Of a DNA stretch of 64,000 bases, positions 27,901 to 37,241 are shown one piece after another. Both the position numbers and the translations under genes were made by a program. Every line of letters starts with the position of its first letter. The stretch's first letter is position 1. The notes beneath the pieces were generated by a model. The model ran no database searches. It was not told where the DNA came from and saw only the letters and a list, made by a program, of their open reading frames with translations. Source of the DNA: Pandoraea pulmonicola. Lineage in GTDB: Bacteria; Pseudomonadota; Gammaproteobacteria; Burkholderiales; Burkholderiaceae. The DNA is taken from the NCBI RefSeq assembly GCF_000815105.2, contig NZ_CP010310.2, forward strand, positions 1,674,001 through 1,738,000. Direction: 5' to 3'.

Positions 27901-30900
27901 ACTGTCTCGACGCCCGACGCCATCATGATCGGTGCGAACGCGGCGCTGGCCGGCGGCGCACTGGCGGCAGGCACGTCGGCGAACGTTGCCGTGAAGCTCG
28001 CCGAACCGTACACCGTGCCCGCGGGCACGCCGCTGCCGTTCTCCTCGGTCGATGCGCACACCCGGCTGATCATGGACGTGCCGTTCCCGGTGCCGATCCA
28101 GCTCGACGTCGCGCCGACTGTGCCGACAGCGGCTGACTGGGTCGTGCCGGACGGTGTGACCGTGTTTGCGTACAGAGCGGGGCCGAATTCGGACTACGAC
28201 CGCTATTACGCCGGCTCCACGCTGCCCAAAGGCAAGCTGATCAACAACATCTTCGGCACCAACAACAACGACGGTTCCATTCCCGCAGGCACGGTCATTC
28301 CGTCGATCGTGTTCCCCGTCGGCTTCGCGATCCGGCCATACCGGATCGTGTACACGGCGGGCACGGTGAGCAATGCCGACGTGACGTACCCCGTGGGCGT
28401 CATCATTCCGGCCGGTACGACCCTCGCGCGCACCGTCGCCGTCACACCGGTCCCCATGTTCAATGCGGGCGCGTCGGGCAGCAATACGCCGTTCTTCAGC
28501 GCGGGTTTCTCCAGCTACGACATCAACGGCGGCCAGGGCGTGCGCGTGGACAACGGTGTGACGCTCGCGCCGGTCATGCCGGTCTATCGCTTCACGGCAG
28601 ACAGCATGACCGCACCGACCGGCAGCGATCCGTCGAAGGTCATGGCGGTGACGCTGCCGCCGCTCGTCGCCGAGAACGCCCAGACCGCCACGCTCACGCA
28701 GCGCGCCGGGGCCAGTCTCGCGCTGCGCTCCGTCAGCAAGGACTATCAGGGCAACATGGCGGGCGGCGAAGTCAACATCGGCAAAGGTGCGACGATTGCC
28801 GTCGACCCTGGACAGAGCCTGACGCTCGATGCGTTCGGCAGGATCACGGTCGACGGCTCGCTCATTGCGCGCGGCGGGAAGATCGCGCTGACGTCCGAAG
28901 CCGACAACGTGCTGGCGAGCGCGCGCAACTTCGACGCGAACGGCAACAATCTGGGCATGTCGATCTGGCTGGGGCCGACGGCGCTGCTCGACGTCTCCGG
29001 TTTCGCCTATACGGCCACCGACGCCACGGGGCGTCAATACGGCAGTGTGTCGGACGGCGGCAGCATCGCGATCAACGGCGGTCCGTCGTTCGTGATCGTG
29101 CGTCCGGGCGCTGAACTCAATGCCGACGGCGCGGCGGTGAGCGTCAACACGTCGACCGTGTCCGGTCAGCCGTCGAGCGCTGCGGGCACCATGACGCTGG
29201 CCTCCAACGGTGGCGCCATCTCACTGAGCTCGATGAGCGGATTGATGCTCGACGGCAATGCGCACGCCAGGGCGGGCGGCATGGGAACCCTGGGCGGCGA
29301 TCTGTCGCTCTCGCTCATCACGCCGCAGTTTCTCGATCCGTGGGGACAGTTGCCGGGTAACGTCACCGTGCCGGGGCAGTTCGTGGTGACGCAAACACGT
29401 GCCGTACCCGCCGCACTGTCAGGGCCGGATGCGGTCTCGAAACTGGCGTTCGGCAACGCCGCGGTGAGCGTCGACCAGGTCAAGGACGGCGGCTTCAGCG
29501 GTGTGTCGTTGATGACCACCGACATGATGATCTTCCCCGGCGACGTCTCGCTCTCGCTCGACAAGAGTCTCAAGCTCACGGCGAACGCTTTCACGTCGTC
29601 GGCGCCGCAGACCGGCACGGTCGTACCGTCGAGCAACGCGGTTCGCCTCGCCGCGCCCTATGTGAGTCTCACCGGCACACCATCCATCTACAAGGACGGC
29701 TATCGCAGCGGCAGCATCGGTGCGCCGAGTTCGGCCCCGGTACCCACGACGGCGACGTTCGAAATCGATGCGAATCTCATCGACCTGCAGGGGCCGTTGT
29801 CCTTCTCGCCGAGCCTGTCGGCCCCCGTGACCGGGTTCCTTACGACGCGACTTGTCAGTCAGGGCGATATCCGATTCCTGCCGACGCCTTCGATCCAACA
29901 GGGCACGACGCTGCTCTCCGCGTGGGATATCGAGCTCGACGGCGCGCAGATCTATCCGACGACCGGCGCCGCCGCGAACATCGTGGCGGGCCAGCGCAAC
30001 CTCGACTACGACGGCACGCTCACGCTTGGCCGGACCACCTCGAGCGTGCCGGACATGCCGATGTCCGCATTCGGCACGTTGACTTTTTCCGCGCCGAATA
30101 TCCGTCAGGGCGGCGTCGTGCGCGCGCCACTGGGCCGCCTGATCTTTGGCCAGACGGACGCCGCCGTGCCGGGCGACGGGGCGCGTGAGATCAAGTCCGT
30201 CGAGCTGCTGCCCGGCAGTATGACCTCCGTGTCGTCGAACGGTCTGACGATGCCGTACGGCGGCACCTTCGACGGCGTGACGTACAACTTCAACGGCACG
30301 AGCATCACACCGCTGCAGGCAGGCGGCTTCACCGGCGGCGGATGGGGGATCAGCTCCGGCATCCGCCTCAAGGGCGATGTCGTCACGGTCGACAACGGCG
30401 CGGTGCTCGACCTCTCGGGCGGCGGCGCGCTCACCGGTGCGGGATTCGTGTCCGGCCGCGGCGGTTCGGTCAACGTCCTCAACACGCCGCTGGTCAACGC
30501 GAACCCGACCATGAAGCTCAGCAAGGCGGGCGACAAGGTCTATGCGATCGTGCCGGGGTACGCGTCGAACTATGCACCGGTTTCGCCGGAAAATGGCGCG
30601 GGCGATCCGGCCGTGGGGCAGCGCATCACCATTGGCGATGGCGTGCCGGGGCTGCCGGCCGGCACCTATACGCTCATGCCGTCGAACTATGCGCTGCTGC
30701 CCGGTGCATATCGTGTCGAGATTGGCGGCACCGGACAGATCCTGCCGGGCACCCCGACGGCGGCAGGCAACGGCACTTATCTGGCGGCGGGCTACCTGAG
30801 CACCGCCAACACCGGCGCGCGCAGCCAACTGCCGTCCACGCTGCTGGTAACGCCGGGCACGGCTGTGCGCAAGTATTCGCAGTACAACGAGCAGAGCTAC

Positions 30901-33900
30901 AGCGACTTCCTCTCGACTCAGGCAGCGCAATTCGGCAACCTCGCGCCGATGCTGCCGCGCGACGGCCGCGTGCTCGACATCGTGTTCACCACGCCGAGCA
31001 CACCCGCGACTGCGCCGGTGCTTTCGTTCGACGGCAAGGCCATCTTCCAGGCTGCGCAGGGCGGCGTCGCTGGACAGGTGGCCGTGGAGAACGTCGGCGA
31101 AATTACGGCGGGTACGCCCACGGCGGGATTCAGCGGGGTTTCGGTCTCGGCGAACGATCTGAGCGCAATCAACGCGCCGCGCCTGAGCATCAACGGGTAT
31201 GCGTCGGCGGGGACCGGGCAATACTTGTTCAGCAACAGCGGTGTCGGTGTCAGCGATCTCTTCGTGCGCGACGGCGTCACGCTGTCGGCCGGTGAGCTCT
31301 ATCTGATCGGCACCAACATCACGCTCGGCAATGGCGTGACGCTCACGACCGTCGGCAAGGGACCGGCTCCGTTCGATACGGCATCGACGGGCTTGCCCTA
31401 CGTCGCAGGAAACTACACGGTGCTCGGCCTTTCGAACGGCGAGATCGAATTCGGCGGTGCGCAAACAAGCAGCGGCAGCATCACCATCGGCGCAGGCTCA
31501 GGCCTCTTTTCCGAGGGCTCGCTGGTGTTCTCGACCAACGGTGCCTCAACACTCGACCCGACATCGCGCTTCGGCGCACGCAACATCGCGCTGGCGGTCG
31601 GCTCGCTCAACGTCGGTGACGCCGCGCAAGTGGCCGCAGCAGGCAATCCGGCGGGCATGCTGTTCAATCAGACCATGCTCTCGACGCTGATGCACGGCGA
31701 TCCGGCGAGCGGTGCGCCCGCGCTCGAGAAGCTCACGCTGGGCGCGGCAGGCGCGATCAATGTGTTCGGCAGCAATGGTCTTGATACGCGCGGCTCCGGG
31801 GTGAGCGTCGTGCTCAAGGCTCCTGCGATCTACGGCTATGGCGCGGCGGGCGAGCATGCGACGATTGCTGCCGATCGACTCACCTGGAACGGTGTGGCCG
31901 GAGCGTCGGCGCCGGCCTTGGCCGGTGCGCCCGGCAGCGGGGCATTGAGCCTGGTTGCGAAGGAAATCGATCTCGGCATGTTCGCGCCGGTCGATACGAC
32001 GAGCGTCACGCGCACGATCTACGGCTTCGGCAACGTCGATCTCACGGCCAGCGACCGGATCGTCTCGGCAGGCAACAGCAAGCTCTTCGTGTATCAAGCG
32101 CCGAGCACGCAAAGCGGTGACGTCTTCGGCCAGAGCGGCACGGGCGGCAACCTCACGCTCGCAACGCCGCTGCTGACCGGCACGCAGAAGTCGCTCATCG
32201 GTTACGCGGCGGGCGGCATGCTCGACGTCGTGGCCCCGGCAGGCACGACGCCGAGTGCGGCAGCGTCGAGCGTCGCGGGCGCGGAGATCGATCTGACGGG
32301 CGACACTGTGCGCCTCGGTACGACGGTCCTGCTGCCCAGCGGCAAGCTCGCCGTTGACGCCACACACGGCATCGTGCTAGCCGACGGCAGCCGTATCGAC
32401 CTGAGCGGTCAGACGTCGAAGATCCAGGCGGCGACCGTTTATGGATTCGGTGGCGCCGCGACGTTCGCGAGTGCACAAGGCAGCTTCGCACAGTCGTCCG
32501 GTTCGATCATCGACGTCTCGGCGCGCAACAACAACGCGGGCACGATTACCATCGACGCCGGAACCGGCACCGTCGCACTCAACGGTCAGTTGCGCGGCAG
32601 CGCGAACCCGGGGTTCGCCAGCGGGGACTTCGGCGCGTCGGCAGGGACTTTCGCCGACTTCGCCGGACTCAATACCCTGCTCAATGGCGGTGGTTTCTTC
32701 GATGCGCGCAGCTTCGTGCAGAAGCAGGGCGATCTGGTGGTCGGCAACGGCGTGAAGGCGCACAAGGTCAATCTTTCGGCCGACGGCGGCAGCCTGACGC
32801 TGAACGGCACCATCGATGCGTCGGGCGCCACGCCCGGCACCATCCGTCTGTCGGCGGGCAACGGCCTCACGCTCGCCGGCACCGCTGTGCTCGACGCGCA
32901 CGGCACGAAGCTCCAGGTCGACAGCTACGGCGTACCCATCGAGTCGAAGAATCGCGGCCATATCGAGCTGACGACGTCGGGCGGCACGATGACGCTCTCG
33001 CCGGGCGCAACGCTCGATCTGAGCACGCCGGACGGCAAGTCCTACGGCGACGTCGTGCTCAACGCGATACGCACGGGCGAGACGTCGGGCGATATGGCTA
33101 TCGACGCACATGGGCCGCTGACGATTCGCGGCGCGAACAGCATCGCGCTCAACGGTTTCTGGACGTACAACCTCGCACCGGGCAGCGCGATTTCGCAGGG
33201 CACGCTCGACAGCTACGACACCGCGAGCACGGCATTCATGAACGCCGCGGCAGGCAACGGCGCACTGGCGGCGCGTACCGCCGGTCTGTCGGCCTACGGC
33301 AACGCCTACCACCTGCGCCCGGGCGTGCAGATCGCCTCGACCGGCGATCTCTCGACCATCGGCGACATCGATCTCGCGAAATACCGTTACGGCGTGTCTG
33401 CCGACCGCGATCCGAATTCGGCGACGTACGGCGCAGGTGAGCCCATGGCGCTCGTGATCCGGGCGGGTGGCAACCTGACGATCGGCGGCAGCATCTCGGA
33501 CGGGTTCCGGTCGACCAGTGGAACTCCGGCTGTCTACAGCGGAATCGATTATGCGACCGATCCTAAATCATCGTTGTGGGGACCCGGCGACACCGGTTTG
33601 AACAATCCCAGCTACGCTTTCCAAATCACCGTGGCTTTGACGGCCGATTGGACCGTTCCAAACGACACTTTTTACCAGCAGATGGTGTCGCTTTACGGGG
33701 TCCCGTTCGTGGATAGCAATGGCCGTTCCTACGGGCCTGGCGACACGATACGGGCAGGGACCTTGCTCGATCCCGGGCCGTCGGCCGGGGGGAACGACTA
33801 TCTGTTCTTCGAAGTCGGCAATCTGCCCGCCATCGGACGCGTGGTCTCGCCTGCCGTCCCGGGCGCGGCGCCCACTTCGCCAATGGCGGCCATGCTCGCG

Positions 33901-36900
33901 CCCAGCTCGCTTTCGGCATCCGTGCGCCTCATCGGCGGGGCGGATCTTGCCGCCGCTGATCAGCGCACCATGCGCTCGACTCGGGCATTGGCAGGCAGCG
34001 GCAACGTGACGTTGAGCGATGCCGCGTACAACAACGCGCAACGCGCCACGGCGTTCAGCGTGTTGCGCACTGGCACCGGCAATCTGGAAATTCTGTCCGG
34101 TGGCAGCTTCAGCGAAGCCACACCCTACGCCGTCTACACGGCGGGTACGGCCTCGGTGCCGATCCTCGCGGCCGACGGCCGCAACCCGTACAACCTTCCG
34201 GCCGCCGCATCGGGCGGCGCGGTGCAGGTCTGGTATCCGGAGCATGGCGGCGACATGCTGCTCGTCGCGCAGCAGGACATCACCGGCAACATCCAGATGG
34301 CCGACAACTCGGTGCGCTATAACGACAGCAACCTCACGTCGAACTGGTTGTGGCGTCAGGGCGGCGCAGGGCTGACGCAGGATCCGGCGGCCTGGGGCAT
34401 CAACTTCGGCTCGATGGCGCAGATCAATCCGAACAGCCTTACGCAGTCGATCATCGGGTTCCAGGGCATCGGCACGCTCGGCGGCGGTAATCTGACCCTG
34501 GACGCGGGTCGCAACGCGGGGGTGATGACGTCGACCAACGTGTTCCAATCGACCGGCCTCGATCTCGCCGTCGCCTCGACTGGTCGTGTGCTCTCCGACG
34601 GCACGGTAGTGCAGACCGGCGGCGGCGATCTGAGCGTGAAGGTCGGCGGGATGCTCAACGGTCGTCCGTCTCTCGGACAGCAATCCGATAGTCCTTCCGA
34701 CTACTTCGGCAACGTCACGAACCTGCGCGGCAACGCGAGCATCGATTCGGGCTCGATCGGCACGACGGCGCCGTTCGGCAATGGCAGCTACTGGAAGTCG
34801 TTCGATCCGCGCGTCCAGCTTCTGACGGCGATCAAGGGCGTGACGCAAACGCGCGGCCCGACGCTCATCCCGGGCGACGGCACGATGAGCGTGAGCGCAC
34901 GCGGGGATCTGGTGCTCGGTGGCGTCGGCGACGCGGGCATGATCCCGACGACAGATGTCAATGGCGGATACTACACGACCAGCGCAGGTGCGCCCAGCAA
35001 GGGTGGGTACACGCAATTCACACTGTTCCGGCCATCCACGGGCGTGAAATTGTTCTCCGCCGGCGGCGATGTGATGCCGATGGACGGCGGCGTTTCGGGA
35101 AACGCGATCAACAATGCCGGTACGTTCTTCCCGGGCAGCCTTAGCGTGACGGCGGCCAACGGCGATATCCGGTTCAAGACGTCCATGGCGCCAGACGATC
35201 CGAGGACCGACCTGGAGTTGATCGCTTCGCCCGTGGGGCAACTCGAAATGTATGCGGCCGGCACGATCTACGGTCAGGGCGGAACGGTTTCGATGTCCGG
35301 CGCCGACATGGCGGGGTTGGCCACACCGCAGCACGCCTACTTCCAGACGTTCAATGGCGGGACGCTGAACAGCGCGTCGACCGACGCGGCAATTCGCCAG
35401 TACGCCAGGAATCCGTTCGCTTACGGCGAAGACACCGTGACGTCGGTGCTTCACGCGGGTGACACCACGCCCGCACGCATCTACGCAGGCGTGGATATCG
35501 ACGATCTGGGGCTGGGCAAGACGCTCAAGATGGTCAACGATCCGGTGGCGCAGTTCATCCCGTCGCACACCACCTGGTACGTTGCCGCCAAGCCGTTCGA
35601 GGTCATGGCAGGGCGTGACATTGTCGGCATGGGCACGGTGCCCGATACGTTCGCGAACGTGAGCGGCAACGACATCACGCTGATGCAGGCCGGACGCGAC
35701 ATCCTCTACCAGTCGGTGAACATTCTTGGACCAGGGCTGCTGCAGATGCAGGCCGGGCGCAATCTCTATCAGGGCTATTACGGCATGCTGACGAGTGTGG
35801 GCGATGTGATTCATCCGTCGAACACGAGCGGCGGTGCAGGGATCTCGGTGTTGGCAGGGGTAGGTGCCAACGGCCCGGACTACGCCGGTTTTGCCAAGGC
35901 GTACTTCGATCCGGCGAACCAGTTGCCCGGCGGCACCGCGCTGGCTGGCAGCGGCAAGGTGGCGCACGCTTATGGCGATGAACTGGTGACATGGCTGAAG
36001 AATCGTTTCGGCTACGACGGCACCCCGGCCGATGCGCTCACCTATTTCCTCGCGTTGCCGACCGCCCAGCAAGGCGTGTTCGTGCGCGACGTGTACTTCA
36101 GGGAGTTGCTGCTCGGCGGCCGTGAATACAACGACCCGAGCAGCCCGCGCTATGGCAGCTACCTGCGTGGACGCGACGCCATCGCGACGCTGTTCCCAAC
36201 GAGCGACGCCGCGGGCCATGCCATCGACTACAACGGCGCGATTACGATGTTCAGCAGCGTGGTCGGGATGAACAACGTCAATGGCGTGAACATTCCGGTC
36301 ACCACCGACGCCGGGGTGCGCACCAGCTTCGGCGGCAGCATCCAGATGCTCAATCCGGGCGGCCGCACGCTGGTCGGCGTCGAAGGCGTGACGCCGGGCG
36401 CGACGGCCGGTGTGGTCACGCAGGGCGAGGGCGATATCCAGCTCTACAGCCGCGACAGCATCCTGCTCGGCCTGTCGCGGATCATGACGACCTTTGGCGG
36501 CAACATCCAGGCGTGGTCGGCCGAGGGCGACATCAACGCGGGCCGCGGTTCGAAGACGACGGTGCTCTACACGCCGCCCAGGCGCGTGTACGACGACGTG
36601 GGCAACGTGACGCTCTCGCCCTCGGTGCCGTCGAGCGGCGCGGGGATCGCCACGCTCGCGCCGCTGCCCGAAGTGCCGGGCGGCGACATCGATCTGGTGG
36701 CGCCGCTGGGCACCATCGACGCCGGCGAAGCGGGGATTCGCGTGTCGGGCAACGTCAACTTCGCGGCGCTGGCGGTGGTCAATGCGGCCAACGTCCAGGT
36801 GCAGGGCAAGTCGGTCGGGCTGCCGGTGGTGGCGGCGGTCAACGTCGGCGCGCTGACCAACGCGAGCGCGACGGCGGCGCAGGCGGCGTCGGCCGCGCAG

Positions 36901-37137
36901 GATGCGATGGCGCGCGAGCGCGTCGCGCAGCGCCAGAATGCTCCGTCGATCTTTTCGGTGCGCATGCTGGGTGCCGATGCCGGTGGTGCGCCTGCGTCCG
37001 ACCAGAAGGGGGCGGCGCTCTCGCCACAGGCGCGCGGGGGCTACGATCCGTCCAGTGCATTCCAACTGGTGGGGAATGGCGAGCTCACCGAAGCGCAGAA
37101 GATGCAGCTCACGCGGGAGGAAAAGGCACATCTGTGA
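24928..37137 (+). CDS. Giant filamentous haemagglutinin-like adhesin (TpsA type, copy 1)
   Basis: A 4069-residue surface protein. A long signal peptide of about 46 residues ends at SSAAHA, and the mature protein starts QQAFSN. A filamentous-haemagglutinin secretion (TPS) domain follows, with ILNWETFNVGRNTSVNF and DGTVLVLNRNGVIFGG. The middle is a very long beta-helix of short, irregular G/D/T/S/V-rich repeats, interrupted near 28.0-28.5 kb by a segment rich in PAGT motifs. The C-terminus matches the DUF3739 type (KTTVLYTPPRRVYD, GTIDAGEAGIRVSGN). It should be exported by Sec and moved across the outer membrane by a TpsB partner, none of which is in this window. It follows the sigma/FecR genes; no good ECF site lies directly in front, so it is probably read from upstream. 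Confidence 0.9.
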   Translation: MQPNPFASSALPRQRRLRRAILSLHRKPLVQAAALTLLASSAAHAQQAFSNAWFAARGAAQTTASQTGRLPNGMPVTSLMDPSAQQQQANAQLQRSIANLSSAAQSIAAMQATQANARAAAANSDTTIPDGLAEGGLKVDTNSLTKGWINAQAPTQSTSNGKTNVNIQQTADKAILNWETFNVGRNTSVNFAQQSNWAALNRVNDPQARPSQIQGQIHGDGTVLVLNRNGVIFGGTSQVDTRNLVVAAANMSDAQFKTGGLYGANGATPSFTDALGKVEVQTGANITTRTPTSVTQGGGYVLMLGKEVSNAGTIITPQGQVALAAGDSFVIRKGVGTDANTPSTTRGNEVSPQFVANSTAGKVVNTGLLMAPEGDVTLAGRDVQQLGVVVSTTTVNTRGTIHLLNSASDTQGKVTLGNGALTSVLINDNGATALDSQRTALMKDSAAQDILRAGTSSGLFDNLSKLSDRRDQSRVEIVSGGNVEFQANSLTLATGGQLAVSATGRSFVANGAQLDVSGAVGVSLSMDSNNVKVNVQGNEQRDSPGNRDNAALNNANVYIDRRRLIYVPAAVGGYANERWYTGGGLLEVGGYLANQTHGIGEWAAQGGTVTLGGNEVVTQKGALINLSGGTLNVQTGYLSQSWLKGPDGQIYNVNTAPSNVLYTGVYTGFDAEHPRWGKNTTESYASPLIAPQRVLQNGYTVGRDAGRLSVSAPTAVLEGDVLATVYTGPMQTQARPSGLTDGYALSQFAVPRAGSLTLGQYTGVGRTGAFPTGVVVGDIGDITSAMSAADTLDTSHANTLWLDASRVNATGYGEMDLVTSGDIKVRSDLRLDNGGRLSLVAPYVDVASNLKVPSGTVNISNTYLRAGEKYPVALFSPNGTVGLTLSSGARIDVRGLWVNGSTDPGSLSRVAFINGGNVTLDSTSDLSIGDGSVIDVSSGGAILANGKTRGGTGGNVTLIAGDSASNVNVNVGTLILNGTINAYGVNGGGKLTVSTPDAIMIGANAALAGGALAAGTSANVAVKLAEPYTVPAGTPLPFSSVDAHTRLIMDVPFPVPIQLDVAPTVPTAADWVVPDGVTVFAYRAGPNSDYDRYYAGSTLPKGKLINNIFGTNNNDGSIPAGTVIPSIVFPVGFAIRPYRIVYTAGTVSNADVTYPVGVIIPAGTTLARTVAVTPVPMFNAGASGSNTPFFSAGFSSYDINGGQGVRVDNGVTLAPVMPVYRFTADSMTAPTGSDPSKVMAVTLPPLVAENAQTATLTQRAGASLALRSVSKDYQGNMAGGEVNIGKGATIAVDPGQSLTLDAFGRITVDGSLIARGGKIALTSEADNVLASARNFDANGNNLGMSIWLGPTALLDVSGFAYTATDATGRQYGSVSDGGSIAINGGPSFVIVRPGAELNADGAAVSVNTSTVSGQPSSAAGTMTLASNGGAISLSSMSGLMLDGNAHARAGGMGTLGGDLSLSLITPQFLDPWGQLPGNVTVPGQFVVTQTRAVPAALSGPDAVSKLAFGNAAVSVDQVKDGGFSGVSLMTTDMMIFPGDVSLSLDKSLKLTANAFTSSAPQTGTVVPSSNAVRLAAPYVSLTGTPSIYKDGYRSGSIGAPSSAPVPTTATFEIDANLIDLQGPLSFSPSLSAPVTGFLTTRLVSQGDIRFLPTPSIQQGTTLLSAWDIELDGAQIYPTTGAAANIVAGQRNLDYDGTLTLGRTTSSVPDMPMSAFGTLTFSAPNIRQGGVVRAPLGRLIFGQTDAAVPGDGAREIKSVELLPGSMTSVSSNGLTMPYGGTFDGVTYNFNGTSITPLQAGGFTGGGWGISSGIRLKGDVVTVDNGAVLDLSGGGALTGAGFVSGRGGSVNVLNTPLVNANPTMKLSKAGDKVYAIVPGYASNYAPVSPENGAGDPAVGQRITIGDGVPGLPAGTYTLMPSNYALLPGAYRVEIGGTGQILPGTPTAAGNGTYLAAGYLSTANTGARSQLPSTLLVTPGTAVRKYSQYNEQSYSDFLSTQAAQFGNLAPMLPRDGRVLDIVFTTPSTPATAPVLSFDGKAIFQAAQGGVAGQVAVENVGEITAGTPTAGFSGVSVSANDLSAINAPRLSINGYASAGTGQYLFSNSGVGVSDLFVRDGVTLSAGELYLIGTNITLGNGVTLTTVGKGPAPFDTASTGLPYVAGNYTVLGLSNGEIEFGGAQTSSGSITIGAGSGLFSEGSLVFSTNGASTLDPTSRFGARNIALAVGSLNVGDAAQVAAAGNPAGMLFNQTMLSTLMHGDPASGAPALEKLTLGAAGAINVFGSNGLDTRGSGVSVVLKAPAIYGYGAAGEHATIAADRLTWNGVAGASAPALAGAPGSGALSLVAKEIDLGMFAPVDTTSVTRTIYGFGNVDLTASDRIVSAGNSKLFVYQAPSTQSGDVFGQSGTGGNLTLATPLLTGTQKSLIGYAAGGMLDVVAPAGTTPSAAASSVAGAEIDLTGDTVRLGTTVLLPSGKLAVDATHGIVLADGSRIDLSGQTSKIQAATVYGFGGAATFASAQGSFAQSSGSIIDVSARNNNAGTITIDAGTGTVALNGQLRGSANPGFASGDFGASAGTFADFAGLNTLLNGGGFFDARSFVQKQGDLVVGNGVKAHKVNLSADGGSLTLNGTIDASGATPGTIRLSAGNGLTLAGTAVLDAHGTKLQVDSYGVPIESKNRGHIELTTSGGTMTLSPGATLDLSTPDGKSYGDVVLNAIRTGETSGDMAIDAHGPLTIRGANSIALNGFWTYNLAPGSAISQGTLDSYDTASTAFMNAAAGNGALAARTAGLSAYGNAYHLRPGVQIASTGDLSTIGDIDLAKYRYGVSADRDPNSATYGAGEPMALVIRAGGNLTIGGSISDGFRSTSGTPAVYSGIDYATDPKSSLWGPGDTGLNNPSYAFQITVALTADWTVPNDTFYQQMVSLYGVPFVDSNGRSYGPGDTIRAGTLLDPGPSAGGNDYLFFEVGNLPAIGRVVSPAVPGAAPTSPMAAMLAPSSLSASVRLIGGADLAAADQRTMRSTRALAGSGNVTLSDAAYNNAQRATAFSVLRTGTGNLEILSGGSFSEATPYAVYTAGTASVPILAADGRNPYNLPAAASGGAVQVWYPEHGGDMLLVAQQDITGNIQMADNSVRYNDSNLTSNWLWRQGGAGLTQDPAAWGINFGSMAQINPNSLTQSIIGFQGIGTLGGGNLTLDAGRNAGVMTSTNVFQSTGLDLAVASTGRVLSDGTVVQTGGGDLSVKVGGMLNGRPSLGQQSDSPSDYFGNVTNLRGNASIDSGSIGTTAPFGNGSYWKSFDPRVQLLTAIKGVTQTRGPTLIPGDGTMSVSARGDLVLGGVGDAGMIPTTDVNGGYYTTSAGAPSKGGYTQFTLFRPSTGVKLFSAGGDVMPMDGGVSGNAINNAGTFFPGSLSVTAANGDIRFKTSMAPDDPRTDLELIASPVGQLEMYAAGTIYGQGGTVSMSGADMAGLATPQHAYFQTFNGGTLNSASTDAAIRQYARNPFAYGEDTVTSVLHAGDTTPARIYAGVDIDDLGLGKTLKMVNDPVAQFIPSHTTWYVAAKPFEVMAGRDIVGMGTVPDTFANVSGNDITLMQAGRDILYQSVNILGPGLLQMQAGRNLYQGYYGMLTSVGDVIHPSNTSGGAGISVLAGVGANGPDYAGFAKAYFDPANQLPGGTALAGSGKVAHAYGDELVTWLKNRFGYDGTPADALTYFLALPTAQQGVFVRDVYFRELLLGGREYNDPSSPRYGSYLRGRDAIATLFPTSDAAGHAIDYNGAITMFSSVVGMNNVNGVNIPVTTDAGVRTSFGGSIQMLNPGGRTLVGVEGVTPGATAGVVTQGEGDIQLYSRDSILLGLSRIMTTFGGNIQAWSAEGDINAGRGSKTTVLYTPPRRVYDDVGNVTLSPSVPSSGAGIATLAPLPEVPGGDIDLVAPLGTIDAGEAGIRVSGNVNFAALAVVNAANVQVQGKSVGLPVVAAVNVGALTNASATAAQAASAAQDAMARERVAQRQNAPSIFSVRMLGADAGGAPASDQKGAALSPQARGGYDPSSAFQLVGNGELTEAQKMQLTREEKAHL
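25053..26550 (+). repeat. Near-identical 5' block of adhesin 1 (partner at 40993-42490)
   Basis: About 1.5 kb of adhesin 1 matches adhesin 2 at a constant offset of 15,940 bases without any insertion or deletion and with scattered mostly third-position changes. The sharp left edge falls inside the signal peptide codons; the upstream halves of the two signal peptides are unrelated. Weaker similarity at the same offset continues to about 27.05 kb. Confidence 0.9.
36511..36940 (+). repeat. Near-identical 3' block of adhesin 1 (partner at 52436-52865)
   Basis: About 430 bp at offset 15,925, ending at the codons for ERVAQRQN. Beyond it the two C-terminal tails differ, though both end with an LTxAExxQL-like helix. 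Confidence 0.88.
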
Positions 37138-37150
37138 CGCCGGGCGTCAC
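37134..37150 (+). other. Hairpin overlapping the adhesin 1 stop codon
   Basis: GTGACG-CCGGG-CGTCAC is a perfect 6-bp stem that includes the stop codon. It is followed by an A-tract, not T's, so it is not a standard terminator on this strand. Confidence 0.4.
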
Positions 37151-37181
37151 GCCACAAAAAAATAAGCCAGGCCTCGCGTTA

Positions 37182-37219
37182 CAAAAAATAATCTGCGGAT
37201 TTGCCCTTCGATATCCGTC
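37182..37219 (+). promoter_or_regulatory. Candidate ECF sigma promoter upstream of the lone sigma gene
   Basis: CAAAAAATAATCTGCGGA, 17 nt, then GTC at 37217-37219 and ATGTCATT, nearly the same -10 context as the site at 23695. The sigma ATG at 37242 lies 22 nt further on, so the sigma gene may drive itself. Confidence 0.62.
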
Positions 37220-37241
37220 ATGTCATTGAGGCTTGCAATTC

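Noticed and set aside
33568..37131. Open frame of 1187 codons on the minus strand within adhesin 1
   Set aside because: Shadow of the adhesin gene: arginine- and histidine-rich, no domain or ribosome site.
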